Positions 1-9,701 of a DNA stretch of 64,000 nt are shown one piece after another. Source of the stretch: Gordonia sediminis (GTDB lineage: Bacteria > Actinomycetota > Actinomycetes > Mycobacteriales > Mycobacteriaceae); NCBI GenBank assembly GCA_004193205.1, contig RZUM01000003.1:124001-188000 (forward strand), written 5' to 3'. Numbering within the stretch: the stretch's first letter is position 1; each line of letters begins with the position of its first letter. The position numbers and the translations under genes were made by a program. The notes under the pieces are model-generated. The model had not been told where the DNA came from. It was given only the letters and a program-made list of their open reading frames with translations, and ran no database searches.

Positions 1-706
1 CACGCCCACCGACGACGGCCGGCTGGAGGTCCAGGCGAACCTGGACATCGTGACCGGGGAGAAACTGGTGTCGGCGATCGAATCCCTCGCCGGTAAACGC
101 CCCGAACCCGACGGCTCCGAGGACGCCCGCTCGGCGGGGCAGCGGCGTGCCGACGCGCTGGAGATGATCCTCGACGCCGCCGCCCGCGCCGCCAGTTCGG
201 GAGTCACCGAACTGGTAGCCGCACCCAAAACACAGCTGAACCTGACCGTCCCGGTCGACACCCCCGATGCGGCGGCGTTGCAGTGGCTGGGGCCGATCTC
301 GCAGACCCTGGCGAAAACGCTGTCCTGTGATGGCACCGTCAGCGCGGTCATCGTCGACGGCGAGAAGGTGCCGTTGGACATGGGACACCCGCAACGCCTG
401 TTCACCCATCATCAACGCAGAGCGTTGATCGTCCGCGACCACTGCTGCATCAAATGCGGTGCGGCAGCAGGATATACACAGTGCCACCATCTCCAGCATT
501 GGGCTGACGGGGGTCCCACCGACCTGGACAACGGCTGCCTGCTGTGCACCTCGTGTCACGCCCAGATCCACGCGTCGGGCTGGGACATCATCATGGGCGC
601 CGACCGCCATCCCTGGCTGCTCCCACCGGTCGAGCAGGACCCGACCCGCACCCCGATACCCGCCTATAACAGGCGCACCATGCGCCTGGACGGCGTCGGT
701 GCCTGA
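1..706 (+). CDS. 13E12-family DUF222/HNH endonuclease, 5'-truncated by window edge
   Basis: This is the C-terminal part of a DUF222-HNH protein. The frame is open from base 2, and it aligns without gaps to the complete paralogue at 56629-57873, so the GTG at 50 is an internal valine and not the start. About 15 differences over 218 residues separate the two proteins. The HNH/zinc region is visible: a CxxC pair (CIKC), the core CHH at about two thirds of the fragment, then N and CTSCH. Such proteins (13E12 repeat family in M. tuberculosis) are multicopy and presumed nucleases, but their cellular role is not settled. The conserved 3' flank, described separately, is shared with the second copy. 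Confidence 0.9.
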   Translation, partial: TPTDDGRLEVQANLDIVTGEKLVSAIESLAGKRPEPDGSEDARSAGQRRADALEMILDAAARAASSGVTELVAAPKTQLNLTVPVDTPDAAALQWLGPISQTLAKTLSCDGTVSAVIVDGEKVPLDMGHPQRLFTHHQRRALIVRDHCCIKCGAAAGYTQCHHLQHWADGGPTDLDNGCLLCTSCHAQIHASGWDIIMGADRHPWLLPPVEQDPTRTPIPAYNRRTMRLDGVGA

Positions 707-804
707 CCCCGAGGCCTGATCCCAGGGCCTGATCGAGAAGAACCGACCAGCAGCACGACCCGACCCCGACCAGACCACCCCGGGAACTCCTCGGGACGCA
801 CGTA

Positions 805-830
805 CCTTGAGAACTCCATAGTGTGAAACA
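805..830 (+). other. rRNA-leader-like motif downstream of the 13E12 gene
   Basis: The stretch holds TTGAGAACTCCATAGTGTG followed by AAACA. From memory it is one base away from the TTGAGAACTCAATAGTGTG type of element in actinobacterial rRNA leaders, where it lies in the antitermination/processing region. The same motif occurs 3' of the other 13E12 gene (56424-56449), again in the sense orientation and directly ahead of a hairpin. No rRNA gene is nearby. The similarity is recalled, not searched. Confidence 0.6.
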
Positions 831-844
831 GGGGCACACCCCGA

Positions 845-876
845 TGTGCCCGCCGGATCTCGGTCCGGCGGGCACA
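845..876 (+). terminator. Strong hairpin after the 13E12 gene
   Basis: A perfect 13-bp stem (845-857 with 864-876) closes a 6-nt loop. There is no U-tract, as is common in high-GC actinobacteria. It can end transcription from the upstream HNH gene and also from glgP, which converges on it. Bases 707-941 hold no gene that I can support, only this hairpin and the rRNA-leader-like motif. Confidence 0.7.
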
Positions 877-941
877 CCGGGGCTACTCGAACCCCCTCGT
901 CGCGCTCCGCGCGCCGTCAGCCAGTGGACAGGACCACTACG

Positions 942-3623
942 TCAGGTGTTCGCGCCCGGAACGAGCACGGTCTCACCCAGGCTCGGGCCCGCGTCCTCGG
1001 CGGTGCCCAGCGGGTAGCGGACCAGACCGAACTCGGCGTCGTCGGACAGCTGCGGATGCCGGGGGAGCACCCGAGCGGTGTAGCCGTGGCGGCCGGAACG
1101 ATCCGGTGCGATGCTCGCGAGGAACAGCGTTCGACCGGACGGGTCTGCCTGATCGGTGGGGCTCATCTCGGCGATCACCGGCTCGACGATCTCGCCGTCG
1201 TCGGTCACTCGTCCCACCAGTGCCTGCACGCACACCTGGTCGGGCTTGAGTTCGCCCAGCGCTACGTGTGCAGTCAGGGTCAGGCTGACCCGTTGCGGGC
1301 TGTCCTCGAGCAGCGAGTCACCGGACCCGGATTCGTCGATCCCCGCGATCTGCACCGCCGACCACGAACGGTCGAGGACGTGACGGTACTCGGCGAGATC
1401 CTTCGCCGGCGCGTAGTCGTCGGCGACGATCGAGGCGAACTGCCGCGCGGCCGGCCCGTACAGCGCGGTGGTGTAGTCGCGCACCATGCGGGCGGCTTCG
1501 ACCTTGGGGCCGAGCCGGGCGATGGTGTGACGCACCATCTGCACCCACCGTTCGGGCACGTCCATGGACGTCCGGTTGTAGAACAGCGGTATCACCGACT
1601 CCTCGAGGAGGGAATAGAGCGCCTCGGCCTCGAGGTCGTCGCGACGGTGTTCGTCGGGCACGCCCTCTGCCGACGGGATGGCCCACCCGTTGTCGCCGTC
1701 GGCCATCTCGTCCCACCACCCGTCGAGGATCGACAGGTTGAGGCCGCCGTTCATCGCCGACTTCATGCCCGAGGTGCCGCAGGCCTCCATCGGCCGCACC
1801 GGGTTGTTCAGCCAGACATCGCATCCCGCATAGATGTCGCGGGCCATCGAGATGTCGTAGTCGGGTAGGAACACGATCCGATCGCGCAGTTCGGGGTCCT
1901 CGGTGAACCGGACGACCTGCTGGATCAGGGCCTTGCCGCCGTCGTCGGCGGGATGGGCCTTGCCCGCGATCACCAGCTGTACCGGACGGTCCGGATCGGT
2001 CAGGATGCGTCGCATCCGTTCCGGATCGCGCAGCATCAGGGTGAGGCGCTTGTAGGTGGCCGCCCGGCGGGCGAAACCGATGGTCAGCGCCGACGGGTCG
2101 AAGATCTCGGCGGTCCAGCCGAGTTCGGCATCGGTGAATCCACGTTCCCGGCCACTGAGGTACGCGCGCCGACGCACCTCGTCGACGAGATGGGCGCGCA
2201 TCGTCGACCGGATCTGCCAGATCTCGTCGGTCGGCAGGGTGGCGACCATCTGCGCAACGGCCTCCTCGTCACCCCCGGCGAGATCCTGCCACCGGCGCGC
2301 GACCCAGGTCGGGCCGTGCACGCCGTTGGTGACGGCACCGATCGGTACCTCGTCGGCGTCGAAACCCGGCCACAGGCCCGAGAACATCTCCCGGCTCACC
2401 GCGCCGTGCAGCTGCGAGACACCGTTGCTGCGCTGACCGAGTCGAAAGCCCATGTGCGCCATGTTGAACACGCCGGGGTCGGCCTCGTCGCCGAGCCCGA
2501 GGACCGTCGCCACCGGCAGCCCGGGCAGCAGACGCGAGTCTCCGGCCTCGTCGGCGTCGAGGTAGTAGCGGACCATGTCCATCGGGAAGCGGTCGATACC
2601 CGCCGGGACCGGGGTGTGGGTGGTGAAGATGTTGGACGCGCGGATCACCGCCTCGGCCGAGTCGAAGTCCAGCGCCTCGGGAGTCGAGACCTTGCGGCCG
2701 GATCGTTTCGCCGGCGCCGGGTTCGTCAGTTCACGCACGCGTTCCACACCCAGGAATCCGGCGTGGCCCTCGTTCATGTGGAACACCGTCGGCTCCGCGT
2801 GACCGGTGAGCCGGACGTACTCGCGTACCGCCCGGACGCCGCCGATGCCGAGCAGGATCTCCTGCTTGATCCGATGGTCCTGATCGCCGCCGTAGAGCCG
2901 GTCGGTGACACCGCGCAGCTCCTCGTCGTTCATCGGTACATCAGCGTCGAGCAGCAACAGCGGGATACGTCCCACCATCGCCACCCACACCTGCGCGTCC
3001 AGAGTGCGCCCGCCGGGCATCGAGACCGTCACGATGACCGGGGCGTCACCGTCGGCGAGGATCGTCAGCGGCAGCGACGTCGGGTCGTTGACCGGGTAGC
3101 GCTCCACCTGCCAGCCGTCATGGGACAGGCCCTGATGGAAGTAACCCGATCGATAGAACAGGCCGACACCGATCAGCGGCAGACCCAGGTCGGAGGCCGC
3201 CTTGAGATGGTCGCCGGCCAGGATGCCCAGGCCGCCGGAGTAGATGGGCAGCACCTCGGAAATGCCGAACTCCATCGAGAAGTAGGCGATCCCTTGCGGC
3301 GCCACGTTTCCCGGCTCCAGGCCGGCCGCGTAATCGCCGAACCAGCGGGGCTCGTCGGTGTAGCGGGTGAGGTCGTCGCGCACCGCGGCGAGGCGGTCGA
3401 GGAACGCGTGGTCGCCGGCGAGTTCGGCGAGCCGCTCGGGCGCGACCTCGTCGAGCAGCCGGAGCGGATCCCCGGTCTCGCGCCACTTGGTGGGGTCGAT
3501 GGTCGCGAACAGATCCTGGGTCGGCTGGTGCCAGACCCAGCGCAGATTACGGGCGAGTGTGGTGAGTTCTGACAGTTCGGTCGGAAGCGGCACACGAACG
3601 GTGAACCGGCGGAAGGCTTTCAC
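942..3623 (-). CDS. glgP: Alpha-glucan (glycogen) phosphorylase
   Basis: It phosphorolyses alpha-1,4-glucan to glucose-1-phosphate in the cytoplasm with pyridoxal phosphate as cofactor. The 893-residue product is the size of the actinobacterial GT35 phosphorylases. The PLP-lysine motif [12 protein letters not shown] is present (Lys about 621), as are HMNEGHAGF and [12 protein letters not shown]. The start is set at GTG 3623 because the protein then begins [10 protein letters not shown], like mycobacterial GlgP, and a TAGCGT hexamer ends 7 nt upstream. The frame stays open to 4157, but that stretch is antisense to dop and resembles nothing. It is divergent from dop with 66 bp between, a place where mycobacteria carry mpa-side genes instead. 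Confidence 0.95.
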   Translation of the reverse strand: MKAFRRFTVRVPLPTELSELTTLARNLRWVWHQPTQDLFATIDPTKWRETGDPLRLLDEVAPERLAELAGDHAFLDRLAAVRDDLTRYTDEPRWFGDYAAGLEPGNVAPQGIAYFSMEFGISEVLPIYSGGLGILAGDHLKAASDLGLPLIGVGLFYRSGYFHQGLSHDGWQVERYPVNDPTSLPLTILADGDAPVIVTVSMPGGRTLDAQVWVAMVGRIPLLLLDADVPMNDEELRGVTDRLYGGDQDHRIKQEILLGIGGVRAVREYVRLTGHAEPTVFHMNEGHAGFLGVERVRELTNPAPAKRSGRKVSTPEALDFDSAEAVIRASNIFTTHTPVPAGIDRFPMDMVRYYLDADEAGDSRLLPGLPVATVLGLGDEADPGVFNMAHMGFRLGQRSNGVSQLHGAVSREMFSGLWPGFDADEVPIGAVTNGVHGPTWVARRWQDLAGGDEEAVAQMVATLPTDEIWQIRSTMRAHLVDEVRRRAYLSGRERGFTDAELGWTAEIFDPSALTIGFARRAATYKRLTLMLRDPERMRRILTDPDRPVQLVIAGKAHPADDGGKALIQQVVRFTEDPELRDRIVFLPDYDISMARDIYAGCDVWLNNPVRPMEACGTSGMKSAMNGGLNLSILDGWWDEMADGDNGWAIPSAEGVPDEHRRDDLEAEALYSLLEESVIPLFYNRTSMDVPERWVQMVRHTIARLGPKVEAARMVRDYTTALYGPAARQFASIVADDYAPAKDLAEYRHVLDRSWSAVQIAGIDESGSGDSLLEDSPQRVSLTLTAHVALGELKPDQVCVQALVGRVTDDGEIVEPVIAEMSPTDQADPSGRTLFLASIAPDRSGRHGYTARVLPRHPQLSDDAEFGLVRYPLGTAEDAGPSLGETVLVPGANT

Positions 3624-3630
3624 CACGTAG

Positions 3631-3683
3631 ACGCTACCGACGGGAGCCCAGGACTGCGACCGATGCAACATGAACATTACCCT
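3631..3683. promoter_or_regulatory. Divergent leaderless promoters for glgP and dop
   Basis: On the minus strand TAGCGT (3636-3631) ends 7 nt before the glgP GTG. On the plus strand TACCCT (3678-3683) ends 6 nt before the dop ATG. Both fit the TANNNT -10 with a transcript that begins at the start codon. Neither gene has a Shine-Dalgarno sequence. Confidence 0.6.
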
Positions 3684-3689
3684 CGTCAT

Positions 3690-5192
3690 ATGCAGCGAAT
3701 CATCGGTACCGAGGTCGAGTACGGCATATCCGCGCCCGGCGACCCGACCGCGAATCCGATCATGACGTCCACACAGGCCGTTCTGGCCTACGCGGCGGCC
3801 GCCGGGGTGCCCCGCGCCAAGCGCACGCGCTGGGACTACGAGGTCGAGTCCCCGCTGCGCGACGCCCGTGGTTTCGACCTGGGTCGTGGGGCCGGCCCGG
3901 CGCCGATCATCGACGCCGACGAGATCGGCGCGGCCAACATGATCCTGACCAACGGTGCGCGCCTCTACGTCGACCACGCGCACCCGGAGTACTCGGCCCC
4001 CGAGGTCACCGACCCGCTCGACGCGGTCATCTGGGACAAGGCGGGCGAGCGGGTCATGGAGGCCGCCGCACGGCACGTGGCCAGCGTGCCCGGGGCGCCG
4101 CGGCTGCAGCTCTACAAGAACAACATCGACGGTAAGGGTGCCTCCTACGGCACACACGAGAACTACCTGATGAGCCGCGACACCCCGTTCACCGCGGTGA
4201 TCGCGGGTCTGACGACGTTCTTCGCGTCGCGGCAGGTCATCTGCGGCTCGGGCCGCGTTGGTATCGGTCAGTCCGGCGACGAAGCCGGCTACCAGCTGTC
4301 ACAGCGTTCGGACTACATCGAGGTCGAGGTAGGCCTGGAGACCACGCTCAAGCGCGGGATCATCAACACCCGCGACGAACCGCACGCCGATCCCGAGCGC
4401 TACCGCCGACTGCACGTCATCATCGGCGACGCGAACCTCGCCGAGACGGCCACCTACCTCAAGGTCGGCACGACTGCTCTCGTCCTCGATCTCATCGAGG
4501 CGGGTGTCGACTTCTCCGATATCGAGCTCGCCCGACCAGTGCAGGCCGTCCACACCATCAGCCACGACCCGTCGTTGGGCGCGACGGTCGCCCTCACCGA
4601 CGGACGCGAACTGACCGGGCTGGCTCTGCAGCGGGAGTACCTGGAACGGTGCGTGAAGTTCCATGAGGCCGAGAACAGCGACGACGCGCGGGTCGCGCAT
4701 GTCCTGCAGACCTGGGCCGAGGTCCTCGACAAACTCGAACGCGACCCGATGGAGTGCGCCGACATCCTGGACTGGCCGGCGAAACTGCGCATCCTCGAGG
4801 GTTTCCGGCAGCGGGAGGGGTTGGGCTGGTCGGCGCCGCGGCTGCAGCTCATCGATCTGCAGTACTCCGATGTCCGGCTCGACAAGGGGCTCTACAACCG
4901 TCTGGTGGCGCGCGGGTCGATGAAGCGGCTCGTCGACGAGAACGACGTCGTGCGGGCGATCGACACCCCGCCGGAGAACACCCGCGCCTACTTCCGCGGC
5001 GAATGCCTGCGGAGGTTCGGCGCCGACGTCGCCGCGGCGAGCTGGGACTCGGTCATCTTCGATCTCGGAGGCGATTCGCTGGTGCGGATCCCGACGCTGG
5101 AACCGCTGCGGGGCAGCCGGGCGCACGTCGGGAAACTGCTCGACACGGTCGACTCCGCAGCCGAACTCGTCGATCAGCTGACCACCGCCTGA
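3690..5192 (+). CDS. dop: Pup deamidase/depupylase Dop
   Basis: Dop converts the C-terminal Gln of Pup to Glu and removes Pup from conjugated proteins, using ATP as cofactor. It belongs to the carboxylate-amine ligase-like fold shared with PafA. The product is 500 residues, the usual length. The N-terminal [12 protein letters not shown] carries the metal-binding glutamates (Glu8, Glu10), and [11 protein letters not shown] places Asp95 at the proposed catalytic aspartate. The start chosen matches mycobacterial Dop; an ATG 27 nt upstream would add nine unrelated residues. It is followed by pup after 176 bp, in the order dop-pup-prcB-prcA. The proteasomal ATPase gene mpa is not in this window. 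Confidence 0.97.
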   Translation: MQRIIGTEVEYGISAPGDPTANPIMTSTQAVLAYAAAAGVPRAKRTRWDYEVESPLRDARGFDLGRGAGPAPIIDADEIGAANMILTNGARLYVDHAHPEYSAPEVTDPLDAVIWDKAGERVMEAAARHVASVPGAPRLQLYKNNIDGKGASYGTHENYLMSRDTPFTAVIAGLTTFFASRQVICGSGRVGIGQSGDEAGYQLSQRSDYIEVEVGLETTLKRGIINTRDEPHADPERYRRLHVIIGDANLAETATYLKVGTTALVLDLIEAGVDFSDIELARPVQAVHTISHDPSLGATVALTDGRELTGLALQREYLERCVKFHEAENSDDARVAHVLQTWAEVLDKLERDPMECADILDWPAKLRILEGFRQREGLGWSAPRLQLIDLQYSDVRLDKGLYNRLVARGSMKRLVDENDVVRAIDTPPENTRAYFRGECLRRFGADVAAASWDSVIFDLGGDSLVRIPTLEPLRGSRAHVGKLLDTVDSAAELVDQLTTA

Positions 5193-5368
5193 CCGCCGTC
5201 GTGATGTCGGCGCGTCCGCTTCCGCCCGCCGAGGCGGGTCCACCGGTAGGGTAGGGAATTACACGATTTCAGCGATCCGAGTCCCATCGGGACCGAATCG
5301 TCGCCCGACCGGGCGGATCGAGGCCGGGTGCGTAGTACGCGGATTCGGCGAGTTGAAGGAGGCAGCAG

Positions 5369-5560
5369 ATGGCGCAGGAACAGACCAAGCGCGGTGGCGG
5401 CGGCGACGACGGCGATGTGGGCCCCGAGGGCAGTGCCGGACAGGAACGCCGCGAGAAGCTTGCCGAGGACACCGACGACCTGCTCGACGAGATCGACGAC
5501 GTGCTCGAGGAGAATGCCGAGGACTTCGTGCGCGCGTACGTGCAGAAGGGCGGCCAGTGA
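5369..5560 (+). CDS. pup: Prokaryotic ubiquitin-like protein Pup
   Basis: Pup is the small, largely disordered tag attached to lysines of proteins destined for the proteasome. The 63-residue product is rich in Asp, Glu, Gly and Gln and ends in Gly-Gly-Gln, the form that Dop must deamidate before PafA can ligate it. The acidic helix region ([19 protein letters not shown]) is the part that coils onto Mpa in mycobacteria. A good Shine-Dalgarno (GAAGGAGG) precedes the ATG. The stop codon overlaps the prcB GTG by 4 nt, so tag and proteasome beta subunit are translationally coupled. Confidence 0.98.
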   Translation: MAQEQTKRGGGGDDGDVGPEGSAGQERREKLAEDTDDLLDEIDDVLEENAEDFVRAYVQKGGQ

Positions 5561-6432
5561 GCGATCGGATCGGTTCACTGCCCCCACACCCGACCCCGCG
5601 ACCCATATCGTCTCTCGGCTCCGACATCTCGTCGTTCACCGAGTTCCTGCGTGCGCATGCCCCCGAGCAGTTGCCGCAATACCGGGCTGACCGGATGGCG
5701 ATGAGTGGGGCCGGGTCGACCGACGACATCCCCCACGGCACGACGATCGTCGCCGTGTCCTACCCGGGCGGTGTGGTGATCGCCGGCGATCGCCGGGCCA
5801 CGATGGGCAATCTCATCGCCACCCGCGACGTGCAGAAGACCTACATCACCGACGAATATTCCGCGTGCGGCATAGCCGGAACCGCGGGTATCGCCATCGA
5901 GATGGTGCGCCTGTTCGCGGTCGAACTCGAGCACTACGAGAAGATCGAGGGCGTCCCACTGACCCTCGACGGCAAGGTCAGCCGGCTCGCCACGATGGTG
6001 CGCGGCAATCTCGGCGCGGCGATGCAGGGTCTGGCCGCGATCCCGTTGCTCGTCGGCTACGACATCGACCACGATTCCCCGACCGAACGCGGCCGGATCT
6101 TCTCCTTCGACGTGGCCGGTGACCGGCACGAGGAGTTCGGCGGCTACCAGGCCATCGGCTCGGGTTCGATGTTCGCCAAGTCGTCGTTGAAGAAGCTCTA
6201 CCGCAGCGACCTCGACACCGACTCGGCGCTCGCGATCGCCATCGAGTCCCTCTACGACGCCGCCGACGACGACTCGGCGACCGGCGGTCCGGACCTGGTG
6301 CGCAAGATCTTCCCGACCGCGGTCGTGGTGACCGCCGAAGGTGCACGGGAGGTGGAGGCCGGCGAGATCGAGGCGGCGGCCCGCGCCATCCTGGAACGTC
6401 GGGCTGCCGAGCACGAGGGGGATCCGCGATGA
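5557..6432 (+). CDS. prcB: 20S proteasome beta subunit
   Basis: This is the catalytic subunit of the actinobacterial 20S proteasome. It is made as a precursor: cleavage at HG/TTIVAV would expose Thr62 as the N-terminal nucleophile, leaving a propeptide of about 61 residues. The GDRRAT and GTAGIA motifs and the total of 291 residues match mycobacterial PrcB. The GTG start overlaps the pup stop. Longer versions starting further upstream run through pup in another frame and are rejected. The stop overlaps the prcA ATG (ATGA), so the two subunits are co-translated. Confidence 0.97.
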   Translation: MSDRIGSLPPHPTPRPISSLGSDISSFTEFLRAHAPEQLPQYRADRMAMSGAGSTDDIPHGTTIVAVSYPGGVVIAGDRRATMGNLIATRDVQKTYITDEYSACGIAGTAGIAIEMVRLFAVELEHYEKIEGVPLTLDGKVSRLATMVRGNLGAAMQGLAAIPLLVGYDIDHDSPTERGRIFSFDVAGDRHEEFGGYQAIGSGSMFAKSSLKKLYRSDLDTDSALAIAIESLYDAADDDSATGGPDLVRKIFPTAVVVTAEGAREVEAGEIEAAARAILERRAAEHEGDPR

Positions 6433-7235
6433 CCTTCCCGTATTACGCCAGCGCCGAGCAGATCATGCGCGACCGCTCGGACCTGGCGCGCAAGGGTATC
6501 GCCCGCGGGCGCAGCGTGGTCGCATTGACCTACGCCGACGGTGTGCTGTTCGTGGCGGAGAACCCGTCGAACACGCTGCGCAAGGTCAGCGAGATCTACG
6601 ACCGCATCGGTTTCGCCGCGGTCGGCAAGTACAACGAGTTCGAGAGCCTGCGCAAGGCCGGGATCCAGTTGGCGGACATGCGCGGCTACAGCTACGACCG
6701 TGCCGATGTCAGCGGACTGTCGCTGGCCAACGCCTACGCCAACACCCTCGGCGCGGTCTTCACCGAGCAGCCCAAGCCCTATGAGGTGGAACTCTGCGTC
6801 GGTGAGGTGCCCAAGTACGGCAAGCCCGGGCAGTCGCAGCTCTACCGCATCAGCTACGACGGTTCCATCTCCGATGAGACGCGCTTCTTGGTGATGGGCG
6901 GGGCGACCGAGGCGATCACCGCCGCGTTGCGGGAAACCTACCAGCCCGACCTCGACCTGGCCGCCGCGCTGGCGGTCGCCGTCGCAGCGCTGGCGACACC
7001 GGTGGAGCACGGCGGCTCGGCGGGTGCGACGGCGCCGCCACCGCCGCCGCGTGAGCTCACCCCCGCCGACCTCGAGGTCGCGATCCTCGACCGGAACCGT
7101 CCGCGCCGGGCATTCCGGCGGCTGACCGCCACCGCGGTGGCCCAGCTGCTGCCGGCGCCGGCGACCGAGGGGGACTCGGCCCCGTCGGCCGACCCCGAAC
7201 CGGGCGACGCGCCGTCGGCGGACGGCGAAACCTGA
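6429..7235 (+). CDS. prcA: 20S proteasome alpha subunit
   Basis: It forms the outer rings of the 20S particle and the gated entry pore to which the Mpa ATPase docks. The N-terminus [17 protein letters not shown] corresponds to the gating segment of mycobacterial PrcA, and the body ([20 protein letters not shown], then GKYNEF) is typical of alpha subunits. The protein is 268 residues, with a Pro/Ala/Glu-rich C-terminal tail of about 40 residues that looks disordered. The start overlaps the prcB stop by 4 nt. A strong hairpin follows. Confidence 0.96.
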   Translation: MTFPYYASAEQIMRDRSDLARKGIARGRSVVALTYADGVLFVAENPSNTLRKVSEIYDRIGFAAVGKYNEFESLRKAGIQLADMRGYSYDRADVSGLSLANAYANTLGAVFTEQPKPYEVELCVGEVPKYGKPGQSQLYRISYDGSISDETRFLVMGGATEAITAALRETYQPDLDLAAALAVAVAALATPVEHGGSAGATAPPPPPRELTPADLEVAILDRNRPRRAFRRLTATAVAQLLPAPATEGDSAPSADPEPGDAPSADGET

Positions 7236-7256
7236 CGACGCGATGAGCGACGTGGA

Positions 7257-7290
7257 CGACGGTGCCGACCCCGGTGGGTCGGCACCGTCG
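7257..7290 (+). terminator. Hairpin terminator after prcA
   Basis: A 14-bp perfect stem (7257-7270 with 7277-7290) closes a 6-nt loop, with no U-run after it. It separates the dop-pup-prcBA unit from pafA, which has its own promoter 31 nt further on. Confidence 0.7.
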
Positions 7291-7320
7291 CGTCACCCGT
7301 CCCCAGCGCTCCCACGCGGG

Positions 7321-7326
7321 TAGGGT
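7321..7326 (+). promoter_or_regulatory. Leaderless -10 of pafA
   Basis: TAGGGT ends 7 nt before the pafA GTG. There is no Shine-Dalgarno, so the transcript probably starts at the start codon. Confidence 0.55.
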
Positions 7327-7333
7327 TGCAGGT

Positions 7334-8692
7334 GTGCAGCGTCGAATCATGGGTATCGAGACCGAGTTCGGTGTCACCTGTACCTTCCACGGTCATCGTC
7401 GACTGAGTCCGGACGAGGTCGCCCGGTACCTGTTCCGTCGGGTCGTCTCCTGGGGTCGGTCGTCGAACGTCTTCCTGCAGAACGGGGCACGTCTGTACCT
7501 CGACGTCGGTTCGCATCCGGAATACGCCACCGCCGAATGCGACAGCCTCATCCAGCTGATCAACCACGACCGCGCCGGCGAACTGGTGCTCGAGGACCTC
7601 TTGGTCGACGCCGAGCAGCGGCTCGCCGACGAGGGGATCGGCGGCGACATCTATCTGTTCAAGAACAACACCGACTCCGCCGGCAACTCCTACGGCTGCC
7701 ACGAGAACTACCTGGTGGTGCGCGCCGGCGAGTTCTCGCGCATCTCCGATGTGCTGCTGCCGTTCCTGGTCACCCGCCAGCTGATCTGCGGCGCCGGCAA
7801 GGTGCTGCAGACCCCCAAGGCCGCGACCTTCTGTCTGTCGCAGCGCGCCGAGCACATCTGGGAGGGCGTGTCGTCGGCGACCACGCGGTCGCGACCGATC
7901 ATCAACACGCGCGACGAGCCGCACGCCGACGCCGAGAAGTACCGGCGGCTGCACGTCATCGTCGGGGACTCGAACATGTCCGAGATGACGACCATGCTCA
8001 AGGTCGGCTCGGCTGCCCTCGTCCTGGAGATGATCGAGGCGGGGGTCGCGTTCCGGGATTTCGCCCTCGACAACCCGATCCGCGCCATCCGGGAGGTCAG
8101 CCACGACCCGACCGGACGGCGTCCGGTGCGCCTGGCGGGCGGTCGGCAGGCGAGCGCGCTCGACATCCAGCGCGAGTACCACGCGCGTGCCATCGAACAC
8201 ATGGCCAACCGTCGCCCCGATCCGGAGATGGACATGGTCGTCGACCTGTGGGGCCGCATGCTCGACGCGGTCGAGAGCGGTGATTTCGCCAAGGTGGACA
8301 CCGAGATCGACTGGGTGATCAAACGCAAGCTGTTCCAGCGCTACCAGGACCGATACTCGATGGAGCTGTCGGACCCGAAGATCGCGCAGCTGGATCTGGC
8401 GTTCCACGACATCAAGCGCGGACGCGGGGTGTTCGACCTGCTCAGTCGCAAGGGTCTGGTCACCCGGGTCACCACCGACGAGGCGATCGCGACTGCGGTG
8501 AACGAGCCGCCGCAGACGACGCGTGCCAAGCTCCGTGGTGATTTCATCTCGGCGGCCCAGAAGGCCGGACGCGACTTCACCGTCGACTGGGTGCACCTCA
8601 AGCTCAACGACCAGGCGCAGCGCACGGTGCTGTGCAAGGACCCGTTCCGGAGTGTGGACGAGCGCGTCGATCGGCTCATCGCATCCATGTGA
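7334..8692 (+). CDS. pafA: Pup-protein ligase PafA
   Basis: PafA ligates the gamma-carboxylate of deamidated Pup to substrate lysines at the cost of ATP. The 452-residue product is nearly collinear with mycobacterial Paf[14 protein letters not shown] at the N-terminus (Glu9 and Glu11 for metal), [13 protein letters not shown] with Asp57 as the catalytic aspartate, and [13 protein letters not shown] in the centre. It is a paralogue of Dop, and the two share the motif order. The GTG at 7334 gives exactly the family N-terminus; an earlier in-frame start would add 24 unrelated residues across the terminator. Confidence 0.97.
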   Translation: MQRRIMGIETEFGVTCTFHGHRRLSPDEVARYLFRRVVSWGRSSNVFLQNGARLYLDVGSHPEYATAECDSLIQLINHDRAGELVLEDLLVDAEQRLADEGIGGDIYLFKNNTDSAGNSYGCHENYLVVRAGEFSRISDVLLPFLVTRQLICGAGKVLQTPKAATFCLSQRAEHIWEGVSSATTRSRPIINTRDEPHADAEKYRRLHVIVGDSNMSEMTTMLKVGSAALVLEMIEAGVAFRDFALDNPIRAIREVSHDPTGRRPVRLAGGRQASALDIQREYHARAIEHMANRRPDPEMDMVVDLWGRMLDAVESGDFAKVDTEIDWVIKRKLFQRYQDRYSMELSDPKIAQLDLAFHDIKRGRGVFDLLSRKGLVTRVTTDEAIATAVNEPPQTTRAKLRGDFISAAQKAGRDFTVDWVHLKLNDQAQRTVLCKDPFRSVDERVDRLIASM

Positions 8693-8696
8693 TGGC

Positions 8697-8702
8697 TAAG
8701 CT
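8697..8702 (+). promoter_or_regulatory. Leaderless -10 of pafB
   Basis: TAAGCT ends 6 nt before the pafB GTG and lies just after the pafA stop. It would let pafBC be transcribed apart from pafA. Confidence 0.5.
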
Positions 8703-8708
8703 GACCGG

Positions 8709-9701
8709 GTGGCAACCGAGAAAGTCGAACGCCTCCTCAATCTGGTGATCTGTCTGCTGTCGACCCGGCAGTACGTGACCGCGGAGTACATTCGGGCCAA
8801 CGTCGCCGGCTATCACGACGACGGCCAGTCCGACGAGGCGTTCAACCGGATGTTCGAGCGGGACAAGAACGAGCTGCGCGATCTCGGAGTCCCGTTGGTG
8901 ACCGGGCGATCGCCGATGTCGGGTGGTGCCGACGGTTATCGGATCAACCGTGATTCCTACGAGTTGCCCGACATCTCGCTCGACCGCGACGAATCGGCGG
9001 CCGTGGCGATGGCGGCCGCGCTGTGGAACACCCCCGAGATCACCAACATCGCCCAGACCGCCGTGCTCAAATTGCAGGCCGCCGGCATCGACGTCCGCGC
9101 CGACGACGAGATCGGCTTCTCCGCGGCGCTCTCGCCGCGGTCGATGGGATCGGAGACCGCCCTGGCCACGCTGCTGTCCGCGGTCGGCGCGGCGCAGGTC
9201 GTGACCTTCGGCTATCGCGCGGGCTCCACCGCGGCGACGACCACCCGGACCCTGGAACCCTGGGGTGTGGTCACCCACCGCGGCCGCTGGTACGTCGTCG
9301 GTCACGACCGCGACCGCGACGCCACCCGCACCTTCCGGCTCTCCCGGATCTCCGACGTCGAGACGACCGGACACGCGGGAGCGGTCGTCGTCCCCGCAGG
9401 CACCGACGTGCAGCGGCTCGTCGCCACCACGGTGGATTCGGCCGCCGCTTCCGACAGTGGCGTGGCCCGCATCTGGGTGGCCCGCGACCGGGCGGCCGGA
9501 CTGCGGCGTCACGCGACCATCAGCGAACCGGGTGAGTTCGACGGCGAGCCGGGCGATGTCATCGCAATCGACATCCGATCCCTGTCGACGTTGGCGCGGA
9601 TGGTGCTCGGCGCCGGTCCGTCCGCCGTCGTCCTGCACCCGCCGGAGCTGCGCGCCGCCGTCGTCGCCGCGCTCGATCGTCTCGTCGCGGTGGGGTCATG
9701 A
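8709..9701 (+). CDS. pafB: WYL-domain transcriptional regulator PafB
   Basis: With PafC it forms the activator of the LexA-independent DNA-damage response in mycobacteria, despite the name derived from its position near pafA. The 330-residue product has an N-terminal winged helix-turn-helix (about 1-60: KVERLLNLVICLLSTRQYVT) and a WYL domain in the middle (RGRWYVVGHDRDRDATRTFR), thought to sense a nucleic-acid ligand. The stop overlaps the pafC ATG, so both subunits come from one message. The start is GTG with a TANNNT hexamer upstream. Confidence 0.94.
   Translation: MATEKVERLLNLVICLLSTRQYVTAEYIRANVAGYHDDGQSDEAFNRMFERDKNELRDLGVPLVTGRSPMSGGADGYRINRDSYELPDISLDRDESAAVAMAAALWNTPEITNIAQTAVLKLQAAGIDVRADDEIGFSAALSPRSMGSETALATLLSAVGAAQVVTFGYRAGSTAATTTRTLEPWGVVTHRGRWYVVGHDRDRDATRTFRLSRISDVETTGHAGAVVVPAGTDVQRLVATTVDSAAASDSGVARIWVARDRAAGLRRHATISEPGEFDGEPGDVIAIDIRSLSTLARMVLGAGPSAVVLHPPELRAAVVAALDRLVAVGS

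Noticed and set aside
805-830. rRNA operon fragment
   Set aside because: Only the short leader-like motif is present; no 16S, 23S or 5S sequence follows at either site.
1-880. Reading the 13E12 copies as part of an integrated prophage or transposon
   Set aside because: No integrase, transposase, terminal repeats or att-like duplications were seen near either copy.
846-3572. Long plus-strand open frames antisense to glgP (about 340 and 539 codons)
   Set aside because: They mirror the codon bias of glgP in high-GC DNA, have Arg/Gly/His-rich translations without motifs, and no ribosome site.
3624-4157. Open N-terminal extension of the glgP frame on the minus strand
   Set aside because: It is antisense to the highly conserved dop 5' region, adds about 178 residues with no similarity to phosphorylases, and the leaderless promoter fits GTG 3623.
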